Positions 45,050 through 56,993 of a stretch of DNA of 64,000 bases are shown in pieces. Every line of letters begins with the position of its first letter. Within the stretch, counting starts at the first letter, position 1. A program made the translations under genes and the position numbers. The notes below the pieces were generated by a model. It saw only the letters and a list, made by a program, of their open reading frames with translations. It was not told the origin of the DNA and ran no database searches. The stretch lies in contig JAKUHH010000084.1 in NCBI GenBank assembly GCA_022701365.1, positions 186,001 to 250,000 of the forward strand, written 5' to 3'. Source of the DNA: Mycocentrospora acerina. Taxonomy: Eukaryota; Ascomycota; Dothideomycetes; Pleosporales.

Positions 45050-48000
45050 ATGTCGTAAGTGTCGCTGGTGGGGAGGGACGTCAGCAAGAGTCACGCAGCT
45101 AATATTGGCACGACAGGGGCTCCAACACGATCAAAGGTGCGATGCGCTGTGATGCTGGGCAGTGTGCTCTGAGGATATGACGGTTGCTGACAGTGGGACT
45201 TTGCAGTGGTGGCGCGGTTCCGCCCGCAGAACAAGATCGAGATAGCCAGCGGTGGAGAGCCCATTGTCGAGTTCAATTCAGAAGACACATGCACGATCCA
45301 GGTATGCGCAGCGCCTCACAGATGTTGAGCAACGAGAAGCAGTGCGCGCAGACCGCTGACAACAACATGCACAGTCGAAAGAGAATGCCGGGGCCTTCAC
45401 CTTTGACCGCGTCTTTGACATGAACTCGCGACAGGCCGATGTCTTCGACTACTCCATTCGCCACACTGTCGACGACATCCTCAACGGGTACAATGGCACC
45501 GTGTTTGCCTACGGCCAGACGGGTGCGGGAAAGTCGTACACCATGATGGGAACTGACATCGACGACGATGTGGGCAAGGGCGTGATTCCGCGTATCGTGG
45601 AGCAGATCTTTGCCAGCATTCTGGCCTCGCCGAGCAACATCGAGTACACAGTCCGGGTCAGCTACATGGAAATCTACATGGAACGCATCCGTGATCTGCT
45701 GATGCCGCAGAACGATAATCTCCCGGTGCACGAGGAGAAGAACAGAGGTGTATACGTCAAGGGCTTGCTGGAAGTCTATGTCTCAAGTGTCGAAGAGGTG
45801 TACGAGGTCATGCGAAGAGGTGGAAATGCACGTGCGGTTTCTGCGACAAACATGAACGCGGAGTCTTCGCGATCACACTCCATCTTTGTCATCACTGTCA
45901 CGCAGAAGAATGTCGAAACAGGGTCGATGAAGAGTGGACAGCTGTTTCTGGTCGATTTGGCTGGTTCCGAGAAAGTCGGCAAAACGGGAGCAAGTGGGCA
46001 GACACTGGAGGAAGCGAAGAAGATCAACAAGAGTTTGAGTGCCCTGGGTATGGTCATCAACTCTCTAACAGACTCCAAGATCTCGCACGTTCCGTATCGA
46101 GATTCCAAGCTCACACGTATCTTGCAAGAGTCATTGGGTGGTAACTCACGGACAACTCTGATCATCAACTGCTCGCCAAGTAGTTACAACGACGTCGAAA
46201 CTTTGGGTACATTGCGATTTGGTATGCGTGCAAAGACCATCAAGAACAAGGCCAAGGTCAATGCAGAATTGAGTCCCGCAGAACTCAAGCAGATGCTCAA
46301 GAAAGCACAAGGAAAGATTACATCTTTCGAGTCTTACGTTGGGGCGCTCGAGGGCGAGGTTTCGCTCTGGCGTGGAGGAGACTCTGTTCCAAAAGAGAAA
46401 TGGATCCCCCCACTGGAGCCCACGACCACGCCTGGGAGACGACCACCCTCGGCACCTCGCACATCAACACCATCTCGGTTGGACGCTACAAAGAGACCAG
46501 AAACGCCCTCACGGCCAGACTCAAGATTAGACATGGAGCGTGCGGGCACCCCTAGTATACCACTGGACAAAGATGAAAAGGATGAGTTTTTGAGGAGAGA
46601 AAATGAGCTTTCCGATCAGGTTACGGAGAAGGAACAACAGCTCGCCAAGATTCAGGACCAACTCCAGACTACCCGAGACGAGCTTCAATACTATAAAGAG
46701 CGTGATGTCAAGACGAACAAGGAGAGCGAACAGGTTGCGAAGGAACTCAATGAAATGCACATGCAAGTGGAGAAGTTCCGATTCGAGAGCAAGGAGATGC
46801 AAATCAGTATGGACGCACTCAAGGAGGCTAACACTGAACTCACTACTGAACTCGATGAATACAAGCAGCAACTGCTAGAAGCAAAGATGAACGCAAAGGA
46901 AACTGGCGCTGCCATGGACGAGAAGAAGAGAAAGAAGGCCGAAGCTATGGCGCAGATGATGGCCGGCTTCAACCTTGGTAGCGATGTGTTCAGCGACAAC
47001 GAGCGCAGCATCCGGAAGGTCATTGACCAACTCGATCAACTTCACGAATTGAGCTCAGCTGGTGAAGTCATTGCCCCAGACGCACTACAGGAGGTTCGAG
47101 AGAAAGTCGTGGAGACGCAGGGTATCGTACGACAGGCCGAGCTTTCCGTTACCGCGCGCGGCGAAGAGGACATCGTACACAACAAGCGACGTGAGGCTTT
47201 GGAAGACCGTGTCTCCAAATTGCAGACTTCATACGAGGAGCTGCTCGAGCGCAATGTTTCTGACGAAGACAAGGAGGAGATCAAGGAACGTCTTGCAGAT
47301 GCTTATGCTGCCCGCCAAGAAGGCAATGTCGAACTCGCAGAAGAACTCCGATCTGATCTGACACGGCGCGTGGAAGAGAACCAAAAGCTCAAGACGGAGG
47401 TTGAGAGCTTGCAGCAGCGTATCAAGAGTGGTGCAATTGCTACCGGTGTTGCAAATGGTATTAACGGCAAGACAGTTCAGCAGCAGATTGCCGAATTCGA
47501 CAACATGAAGAAGAGTCTGATGCGCGATCTGCAGAATAGATGCGAACGTGTAAGTATTATCAGCGCTCTAATCATCTCTTTCCTCTACAACACAACGGCG
47601 CTGATCCGTGTTCGCCATCAATAGGTCGTCGAATTAGAGATCTCGCTCGACGAAACCCGCGAACAATACAACAATGTTCTGCGTACTTCCAACAACCGCG
47701 CCCAGCAGAAGAAGATGATGTTCCTCGAGCGCAATCTCGAGCAACTCACCGTCGTGCAAAGACAGCTGGTCGAGCAAAACTCGAGCCTCAAGAAGGAGGT
47801 TGCGATTGCCGAGCGCAAGTTGATTGCCAGGAACGAACGTATCCAATCCTTGGAAAGCTTATTGCAAGACAGCCAGGAGAAATTGACTGCGGCGAACCAC
47901 CGGTCCGTTTTCCCCCCATTCCCCACCCTGCCCAAGGCTTTTCTCGGACCTCCTGTTGATACAATAATAGATTCGAGTCTCAACTCACTGCTGTCAAAGA

Positions 48001-48229
48001 GCGTCTCGAAGCTGCCAAGGCAGGATCGACTCGTGGCCTTGGGTCCCCGAACTCGGGTGCGTCTTTCGCATTCGGCGGAGGTGTGGGCTCGCGCATTGCA
48101 AAGCCTCTCCGCGGCGGAGGTGGACCCTTACAGGAAGGGCCTGCTCTTCCCATTATCGGAAGCCTACAGAAGCAAGAGGATGGTGAGCCCAAGGGCAAGC
48201 GTACAAGCTGGTTTTTCAACAAGCAGTAG
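45050..48229 (+). CDS. Kinesin-1 heavy chain
   Basis: 943 residues from exons 45050-45054, 45117-45136, 45207-45301, 45375-47549, 47625-47902 and 47971-48229. The first exon carries only ATGTC, and the first three exons together encode 40 residues, so a genome scan would miss the start. The motor domain (about residues 6-335) has the P-loop GQTGAGKS at 87-94, switch I SSRSHS, switch II LVDLAGSE and the microtubule-binding HVPYRDSKLTRILQ. A proline-rich hinge (TTTPGRRPPSAPRTSTPSR) and long coiled coils follow. The C-terminal cargo region has the conserved RTSNNRAQQKKMMFLERNLEQL and the autoinhibitory IAK motif (GSRIAKPLRGG). In filamentous fungi this plus-end motor moves vesicles and dynein toward the hyphal tip and affects nuclear positioning. 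Orthology to NKIN/KinA-type proteins is firm. Confidence 0.96.
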
Positions 48230-48993
48230 ACCGTGGTATGCAAGTATGAGCTCTTGGATATGAGGTTTCCAAGGGGCTACTGGAATGAGCTTTTGATGAT
48301 CCACAAGGGCGTTCATGGTGCATACAAACTTGCTCGTTGTAGAAGGCCAAAGATGATTATCATAGACGTGTCTACGAAGAGAGATGATGGATGGACGATG
48401 GAATTGGCGACTGAAGGCATGCATGAGGGGGGATTTCGGATGCACCTCATGTCTCTTCTTTGCACCTCGCATTTGGCACGGTTTATATCCATAGATGTAT
48501 TGAATTGAATATGGCGATTCACCAGGTTATCTTTGGTGTGTGATAGTCTCAGAGTGTGTGAGTTGTTGATTATGAAATCTGGAGATGGTTGAACAGCGGC
48601 ATGGTTGGTGTTGCGCGGTGATGAATAGTTCTAGGGAGACGATGGGGGAAAGATAGCGGATATACTCTGTGCTCTCAAGATTTGACGTTTTCAAAATTGC
48701 ACATCCACGATCTATTCTCGTGATGTGATTTGTGTAGTCAATACTGGTGCAGACTAGGAGATGCGGGAAAGAGATGATCTCGTGATCGCGTGTTGTTGTG
48801 AGACGCGTATTGGCCGCGCCGGAAGTGGGGTCCAGAAGCGCTATGGCAACGTTTGGGCGAAACTAGCGTCCTTTTCCAGAAACACAAACACACATCGATC
48901 TTCCCCGCCAGCCCGCTCTGCCACGCGAACTGACCACAGCGGCCTCTTCACGACCTGAGCTCTTAAGCTACGTCAGGGCAGTTAGCCTGGTTC
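48230..48993. other. Intergenic, no gene seen
   Basis: 3' flank of the kinesin gene and promoter of the SNF2 gene. Nothing further recognised. Confidence 0.5.
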
Positions 48994-51900
48994 ATGAGCA
49001 ATAATCCCCGCAAGCACCGTGCGCCGTTCAGGCCTCTGAATACATTAACATCCTCCCAAACACCAAGTTTCCATAAGGAAAGCACAACGCGCACCCCTCA
49101 GTTGTCGCCTTTGTACAGCGACGGCGAAGACAGTTCATATCTCGCTGCCAAGGATAGTTACCTCGGCGACTCGAGTTCGCTTTTCGACGACAGCCTGATC
49201 GCAAACTCGCATACCCCTCCACTGCCCACCACCAAGGGCCGCTACGACATGGTGCGCGAAAGGGAGCCTCCGGCGCCTCAGCCGCCACGAAATGCAGCTC
49301 CAGTTGCAGCTGCACCGGCACCAAAGTTGCTGCAACAGCTCACGAACCCAGGCCCACAGTTTGGGCAGGCCAGTCCGCTGAGAAACCCACTGAAGATGGA
49401 TAGGCCGATGGATGCCTACGCGCACCTCTTCAACAAGCCCAAGCCCGGCCAACCGAGGCCAGAACATCACCAGGCACCCGCGCGCATACCCTCGCAGCCT
49501 CCGATACCATATAAGCAGGCCCCCAGCGAGAAGCCTTCTAGCCAATCGTCTCAAAGCGCTTCAGCAAATCCCTTTGTCAACCACCCTTTCAAAGCCCCTG
49601 CCAAAGTTGGTTCACGCTACAGCTCAGCTTCCTCTACGACGTCTGATTTCGTGGAGATTCCTGCGTCTAAATTCCAGCCACGACAGTCATCCCAGAAAGT
49701 GCCAATACCCATGCCACACAATCCAGCAACGAAGACATCATATCCACCTCCACGCCCTATGTACTCTTCTGTTGGTCATGAGGATGATTTCCAACCGGTT
49801 AATCGCGGAGCACACAACCCTCTACAGCAGGGTCGACAGACGGTTATCCTCGACGATGAGGATGACTTTGATCCAGATGCGGAGATTCGCGAATCTGGTG
49901 GTCGATTCGGCGTGCCTGACTTGAATGCCTACGTAGATGCCGGTCAGGCTAGTGAGAATATCAAAGCTCTTCTTGAAGGCGCTCTTGACGAAGAAGATGA
50001 AAAAATTCCCCGCACACGCGGCCGGAAAAAGAAGAAGCAGCAACAACAGGAACAGGACGTCGGCAACTCATTGGCGGATCGACTCAAGGCTCTAGAAGTT
50101 AAGGACACGGAAGCTGCAGTCGAGCCAGAGGAAGAGGAAGAGGACGAGGAGGATGATGGCACAGTTGATGGCCTGAAAGTCAAACTATTGCCTCATCAGG
50201 TAGATGGTGTTGCATGGATGATTGAGAAGGAAACAGGTGCTCACAACAAACGTGGTAAACTTCCCAAGGGTGGTATACTTGCTGACGATATGGGTCTGGG
50301 AAAGACTGTGCAGTCTATTGCCCTCATTCTTTCCAACCCACGACCAGAGAAAGGCGCCGCACCGGAGAATAAGAAGAACAAGATTTTGGACTCGACTGGT
50401 AAAGGAACTCTTGTTGTTGCGCCCTTGGCCCTCATCAAGCAGTGGGAAGCAGAAATCAATAGCAAAGTCGCCAAGTCGCATGCCCTCAAAGTCCTTGTTC
50501 ATCATGGCCCAAATCGTACCAAGTCGGCAGACAAGCTCAAGACGTACGATGTTGTTATCACCACATATCAAGTTTTGGCGTCTGAACATGCGAGCTGTGG
50601 GGACGGTCCTGATGGTCTTAAGAAGGGCTGCTTCGCGGTGGGTTGGTATCGTACTATGCTTGACGAAGCGCATACCATCAAGAACCGTAACGCGAAGATG
50701 ACTAAGGCTTGCTATGAACTCCGATCACATTACCGATGGTGTCTCACTGGCACGCCCATGCAGAACAATCTTGACGAGCTTCAGAGTTTGATCAGGTTCC
50801 TCCACATTCAGCCTTATTGTGACATGTCGAGTTGGAAAGAGTCGATTGCTCAACCCATGAAGAATGGTCGTGGTAACCTCGCCATGCGACGACTTCAGAT
50901 TTTCCTCAAGGCATTCATGAAGCGTCGAACCAAGGATGTGCTTAAGAAGGATGGTGCGCTCAACTTTGGAGGCAAGCCGAAGGAGGGCGAAGAAAAGCCC
51001 GCATTCCAGATTGTTGAGCGCAATGTCGAGACCGTCATAGGAGAGTTCACGACCAAAGAGCGCCAATTTTACGACCGCCTGTCCGACCGCGCACAATCTC
51101 GCCTTGATGAGATGATGGGCGGTGAGAAGCAGGATTACATTGGAGCCTTGGTTTTGCTGCTTCGATTGCGACAGGCTTGTAATCACCCCAACCTCACCAA
51201 GAGCAACGTCAAGGATGACAAGGATGCCTTGACAACTGGATCAAAATCTGCTACTCAAAACGGCTTGCAGACGCCACGCAAAGCTGCTAGAGACGACGCT
51301 GATGATCTCGCCGATCTGCTTGGTGGTCTCAGTGTTGCAACGAAGCGATGCGATATCTGTCAGCGAATGTTGAACCGAGACAACTCAGATGGTGGGATAC
51401 GATGCACGGAATGCGAAAGTGACCTAAATGCTTCGTCTCAGAAGTCAAAGAAGGATAAGAAGAAGCACAGGAAGCAGAAGCACAAGGAAAAGAAGGCAAA
51501 GAAGCATCAAGAGTCTGAACAAGAAGATGCGGGCGAGGACGAAGATGAAGAAGAGGATGAGGCGAAGCCAAAAGTGTCGCAATCTTCACGGCAACGACGT
51601 ATCATTGTAGATAGTGACGATGAGGAGGAAGAGGGCGAATGGCTTGTTCCCGAGGATCAGCAGGGAGCTGAAGACTTGGGTAAGGCTGGCGGCACAGACG
51701 ACGAAAACGCTGATGGCGGTGGTGACACGCTTGCCACTGTCGACTCACGCGCTTCGGAAAGTGCGGACGAGAGTCAAAGCAATATGGACTCATTCATTGT
51801 ACACGACACTGATAGTGAAGACGATAGACCAATAGTCCGCAAGAAGCTGTTTAAGAAAGCTTCAGGCGTTGTCAACCTCGTCTCTGACTCTGAACAAGAC

Positions 51901-52744
51901 TCCGCAAGCGAAACTGAATCCGAGGACTCCGACTCAGAGGCCGACTCTGATGAAGCAGGTTCAGCAACCGAATCGGACAATGAATACAACGCTTCCGATC
52001 TCGTACCTTCCACCAAAATCCGGCAACTTCTTCAAATCTTGGAGAAGGAGACACCAGAGCACAAAGTCATCGTATTTTCGCAATTTACATCCATGTTGGA
52101 CCTGATTGAGCCATTCCTCAAACGCGGCGATTACAATTTCACGCGCTATGACGGTAGTATGCGCAACGATTTGCGTGAAGCGAGCTTGAACAAATTACGC
52201 AACGATAAGCGAACACGAGTACTTCTCTGCAGTCTCAAGTGTGGAAGTTTGGGCCTCAACCTCACAGCCGCAAGCCGTGTAGTCATTATGGAGCCATTCT
52301 GGAACCCTGTAAGCTCTTTCCTGTAGCTCACCATTACTTGTCATGAAGCTAACCATTCCGCAGTTTGTAGAAGAACAAGCGATAGATCGAGTGCATCGTC
52401 TCAATCAAACCGTTGACGTGGTCGTGTACCGTCTTTCCATCCACAACTCGGTCGAAGAACGCATTCTGGAACTGCAAGAAGCGAAGCGCAAGCTTGCTAA
52501 AGCAGCCCTCGAAGGCGGCAAAGCGATTGGCAAACTTAGCATGAAGGATATCATGCAGTTGTTCAAGCGTGACGCCGAGTTTGAAGATAAGCATGTCGAT
52601 GACCACGACGACGGCATGTTCCGGACTACGAGGGTATTGGAGAGTGGAGAGGGAGAGCGGATAGAGCGTGACAAAGTCAAGAGGAAAGCAGGGAGTCTGG
52701 GCTTCAGGAAGGAAAAGGAGGATAGCGTTTATGGAAGGCGGTGA
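48994..52744 (+). CDS. SNF2-family DNA-dependent ATPase with interrupted helicase core
   Basis: 1231 residues from exons 48994-52308 and 52364-52744 (55-nt phase 0 intron, GTAAGC donor, GCTAACC branch point). The N-terminal 400 residues are P/S/Q-rich. ATPase motifs: DDMGLGKTVQSIAL (I, about residue 430), LDEAHTIKN (II), LTGTPMQNN (III). After the first lobe comes a CxxC...CxxC segment (CDICQRML...IRCTECES) that could be a small zinc ribbon or half RING. A very acidic and serine-rich insert of about 200 residues follows. Then the second lobe: VIVFSQFTSMLDLI, CSLKCGSLGLNLTAA, DRVHRLNQT. The pattern is Rad5/Rad16/TTF2-like, chromatin or DNA-repair translocases. A full RING is not visible, so I give no gene name. 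Nuclear role inferred. Confidence 0.9.
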
Positions 52745-54161
52745 TGTAACGGTGGGAGGATCTGGAGGGCAGGGCGTTTTGGGGTGAGTGGAGTTTCTAT
52801 TCATAGGATGATTTATGTCAGGGGCGTGCGACAAGGCGTTGGGATTGAAAGATTCGCCCTAACGTTCGTATACGCATTGTGTGTTTCGCTAAATATATCC
52901 CTTTTCTACCTAGTATTCAAGAGTGATGTGATAGACTGAATGATCTGGCATGGAAGGGGTCAAGAAGATGATATCCAGTGCACACCCAAGTCACCGACCT
53001 CACTGGAGAAGTTGTGAAGATTCCAGACCAGCCACCATCCACTGTTGCGCTCAACGGAATAACTCGGCCTTGATCAATGCTGACGCGGCAAGACTGACTG
53101 AAAATGTTTAGTTGCAGTTTTGGTCATCGGCATGTTGATGATCCGAGAGAGACCTGAAAGCAGTGAATGGTACTTTTGTTTCGAAAGCGACGGCTGAAGT
53201 TTTTCGAACCTGACGCAGGTTACCACACCAGAATAGATATCTCTGGCAGCGTCACTAAACTGCTTTGTCTTGGTGTTCATTCGCACTCTTAGTCGACATT
53301 GAGTCCTTTCTATGAGTAGTTTGTATGTCCCTCTCTCTCTTTGTGGAACCAGCTCGCAAGAGAAGAAAATTCTAAAAATAGCCGCAGACCTTCTGGAAGC
53401 CTCTACCAGAATTCTTCTGTGACTCATTAGTTTGGCGTGGGTTGCGTTTTTTGGTACTCGTTCACCGGTCGGACAGGCGTTGATAGAACACACGAAGAAC
53501 AACGGAAGTTTGACCGCCTTTGCTGATCATTGCCCATCTACCGCAAATATCAAATGGCGAGACCAAAATATTTGCAAACGGACGTTGTTCGAGACTCCTT
53601 GAACTGAGTGATCGCCGATTAGCCATGTGGTGTCTGCTTCACCGTGGGGCGCCATGGGAGTGGCACACGTTGTCCGTACATCCAACGTCAACAGATATGC
53701 AGGAGACGGGCATACAGTTCAGCTCTGCTAAAAGAGCCGCGCGTACCTACCTTAGTAGGAGCGGGTGTTCGCTTGGCGCGCTGGCAGAAGTGCCATGTTG
53801 TGCAGCACACATCTCCAAATCTCTATGCACCCATGCATGCTCTCTGGTTCTGCATTATTTGGTAAGTTAGCGCACTTTAGCTCGAGCTTCGATGTCAAAG
53901 TGTAATTCAGGTACGCGTGCAATGATGTTCGGCGCCGGGGAACGTGCCAGGAACACAGCAATCCTCTGCCGGGCTGCAGTCACGTCTGCTTCAGTAGCGC
54001 AGATGGAGACTGGGACGCATCCATGGTGCTTCGCATGCCACCGTCCAAAGGGCGGCAAGACCATATGCCCAGCTCCCAGCTAGCCCGCTGTCGTCCATGT
54101 CTTTCCCTTCGGTCGTGTGCTTCGAATATAAACAGACGCCGTTCGCCACATCGAGTCTGCC
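52745..54161. other. Intergenic, no confident gene
   Basis: A minus-strand frame at 53502-53074 (142 codons) and shorter ones on both strands show no recognisable domain. Region otherwise unremarkable. Confidence 0.45.
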
Positions 54162-55068
54162 ATGGATCAACTCAATCAGACACACGCCGTCGCCCGTGAG
54201 TAAACACCGAACCCGGTCGTTATGACATCGATCCTGCAGTTACCTCAACTGACCCTCCCAAGAGGCGAGCGCCATCTCACCTGCAATTGAAGCCTATACA
54301 CCTTTCAACCGCCACCTCCGGCTCTCTTACATCTCCGACCCATCACAATCTGCCACCATCAACACCATTCCCCGCCGGCTTTCACTTTTGCGCCGGGTGA
54401 TGGTCAAACTTCGCTCAGGGACATATAGGAAATTGACGGATGTGGCCATTCGCTGCAGCGGCCAGGACATCACCAAAGACTCGCCAATAGTGACTACATT
54501 TGATACTGGCTGCGATGGTAATGTCAATTTGATTTCGACCCGCGTCCTGAGGGACAATTTTCAACTTGATCTCGAATTTGCTGAGGAGCGGTCCATTGGA
54601 TGCGATCTCCAGGGTCGAGCGTACATGAGTGTAGGCGAGGTGGAAATTCGCTGGTGGGATCGCCGCGGAGCGTGCTACAAGCCCATTCGTGCTTTTGTGC
54701 TTGAATCGGATAAATTCGATCTCTTCATCGGACGGGAGACCATGGTGGAACATTTTGGTCGCTTGCCGGTTATTGGTGCTTTTATGAATTATCACAGTCC
54801 TAGCAATTGTTAGTCGAAACATGCCACCATGTTCTTCAACGCTAACGGTGTGCCTTGAAGCTGTAGATGACAAGGCCATTCAGGAGACTGCTGACGAGAA
54901 ACGACGTAAAAACAAAGCAGATCGGGAGAAAGCCAAGGACCAGAAAGTGAGTTGCCTTGAGATACGCTTGGGCTTACATGCGCATTCTGACCTTGGTAGA
55001 CGAGCCCCGCTCCCAACAATAACCACGATCATGACAACCATCGTGGGCACCACCCTAATATCGTATGA
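54162..55068 (+). CDS. Retropepsin-like aspartic protease domain protein
   Basis: 244 residues from four exons: 54162-54195, 54263-54808, 54861-54946 and 55000-55068, with GTGAGT, GTTAGT and GTGAGT donors. The centre carries an aspartic-protease active-site pattern PIVTTFDTGCDGNVNLIS, with Asp92 as the candidate catalytic residue. After it come strands with VGEVEIRWW, IRAFVLES and FDLFIGRETM, the usual single-lobe retropepsin layout that works as a dimer. A charged helix follows (DEKRRKNKADREKAKDQK), then a histidine/asparagine-rich tail. Stand-alone retropepsin-like genes are common in filamentous fungi and of unknown function; no reverse transcriptase or integrase is adjacent. The TGA may be premature (see findings). 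A diverged relative lies 3.6 kb downstream. Confidence 0.75.
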
Positions 55069-55990
55069 GCACAGTTCTGGCTCCAGCTTTCGAAGAATGA
55101 ATGGTAAACAGGAGAATCTTCGTCCAAGCGACATTTCCTGGCTATGTTCCCGAGAACTTCCACTTGATGGATCGTTATCTCGTCTTCCCTGGCAGCTCCG
55201 TATTGCCTTTGCATTACTCTTGCTCCGAATCCTACACATTGAGATCGCCTTGGACAAAGCGGCAATATAATTGCGGTCTTTATCACTCCCCAGAAAACCC
55301 ACAACTATCTGACTCTTGTTTTTTTTGTGCAGCACATTCCCTAGGCTTACAGTCTACGTCGGCAGTTTGTATTTTTCCCCCTCTCTATTTCTATTGTCGT
55401 CTCCTGATAGAGTTTGAATGGCCATTACACAACGTCGACATTTTTTCTTTCTCCTTATTTGTGTCGGCATCGGAGTTTTGGTAGACAAGGTGTTTCTGAG
55501 TGCGATTCATGTATTATAGATTTCGAGCTCCCATCCAGCATCCACAAAATCGGCGTCTCTGTAGCCGACATGTCATTATAAATCCCAAATATAGATGGTG
55601 GTACGCCTCGCTGGAGTTTCAGGCTGCGGTTGTTTGATAGATTGTAGATAAATGTAAAAAAGTACGGCAACTGAATGATGTTGGTGCTCATGCTGTGTGT
55701 TACAATATGATCAGACTCACTCAATTGTTGATGCTACGTTGGTGGCTAGCTGATTTGAAAGAACAAAGGAGAGTGCGGGGTACGGTGCAGACTTGAGTTT
55801 ACTACTAATGAAAGGGCACACTCGATTCAATCTCATCGCCATCTCACAGGCTTTCGTTCTCTTTTGACATTGTTTAGAATTACTTTAGTTACAAAAGACA
55901 GCGCTTTACACCTATAATGTCTCGTACTTTCTTTGAACGTGGCACACCTCTCCTAATTAACAAAAAACAAAGAAGACCTTCTCTCCACGT
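55069..55990. other. Intergenic between convergent genes
   Basis: Includes open frames directly after the retropepsin-like gene (55101-55484, 127 codons) that may be 3' untranslated DNA or a missed terminal exon. No family recognised. Confidence 0.4.
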
Positions 55991-56993
55991 TCAACTTGAT
56001 GGCCTGTTATCCGAGCTGACGAAAACCACTTGAATAGCGGCAAAACTACAACAGTCAGCATTTATTGATCTATAGACGGCAGTACTCACGCAGCTGTAAT
56101 GGCAAATACCTCGGCGCGTTTTGCGTTGGCGAGTCCGATCAGGCAGACGGAAACTAGCACGTTGAACACAGCAATAGTTGCTAGCCTTGCTTGCATTGAG
56201 TTGACACAATGAAGGACTGCAATAGATGTAATGGGGATCAATGATGCCACAATGCTGGTAAACCAGTAGGTAATTTGGTAGATTGTTGTGTCTTCGTACC
56301 CAACCATACCGTGAATTGGGGACGGCTTCATATGTCTAGCGCACCCGAATCGAAACAAATTGACAATGGTGTTCTCTGCGGCCCAGATGGAAAACGCGTC
56401 TTCCTTGCTACGAGGGCGCAGTGTGATGAGGTCTGGCTTGTGCGATTTCCGATCGAGCTTTGAGCCCCATATGGTAGAATCATCTCCCACTAGCGCAAGA
56501 GGTCCCATCTCTGGGGTATGCAGGTAGTTTTGTAGTTGGTGGAGGTCCCATTTTCTTGGCTCTTCAAGCTGGAGGATGTTCGATTGCTGGATGAGGGCGT
56601 GATCTAGGGCGGCTTAGTATTAGGCTGTTGGAAGTGCTCTATTGTAGCAGCAGATGCCCACTTACTGTATTCCTTCAGTGTATCCCGTATCTTGATGACA
56701 AGTTCAAGTTGCTTTGTACTGCCATGATCTGCTGAATCCTTCAGCCAGTCCCAGCACACTGCGTACTCATTTCGTTTCACATTTTTGTCTAGGCTTTTGT
56801 ACCTGTGGTCTTCGAACTGCTGTTTCCGCAAATCCAGTTCAAGTGATGTTAGCTCAGCTTGATAATACAGCAGGTTCTGTGCGTTTAACGCGCCAAACTT
56901 GCGGAAGATGGCTGCTTCTGGTAGAATCTCCATCTTTGCTGCAAGCTTAGGGTAGCCTGCAACAAGATATCGGAAAGGGTCATTATGCGCCAT
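55991..56993 (-). CDS. DUF6594 domain membrane protein
   Basis: 298 residues from exons 56993-56666, 56603-56090 and 56045-55991 (introns of 62 and 44 nt with GTAAGT and GTGAGT donors). The N-terminal pattern GYPKLAAKMEILPEAAIFRKFGALNAQNLLYYQAEL is the hallmark of the fungal DUF6594 family. A helical cytosolic part follows (LKEYNHALIQQSNILQLEEP). Three hydrophobic segments close the protein (YWFTSIVASLIPITSIAVL, LATIAVFNVLVSVCLIGLA, VFAITAAFAAIQVVFVSS). The family is expanded in Pezizomycotina, often in variable regions, and has no known biochemical role. The length is somewhat short but all blocks are present. Gene is convergent with the retropepsin-like gene. Confidence 0.85.

Noticed and set aside
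53074..53502. Minus-strand open frame of 142 codons
   Set aside because: Composition does not resemble neighbouring proteins, no motif, and no supporting splice structure.
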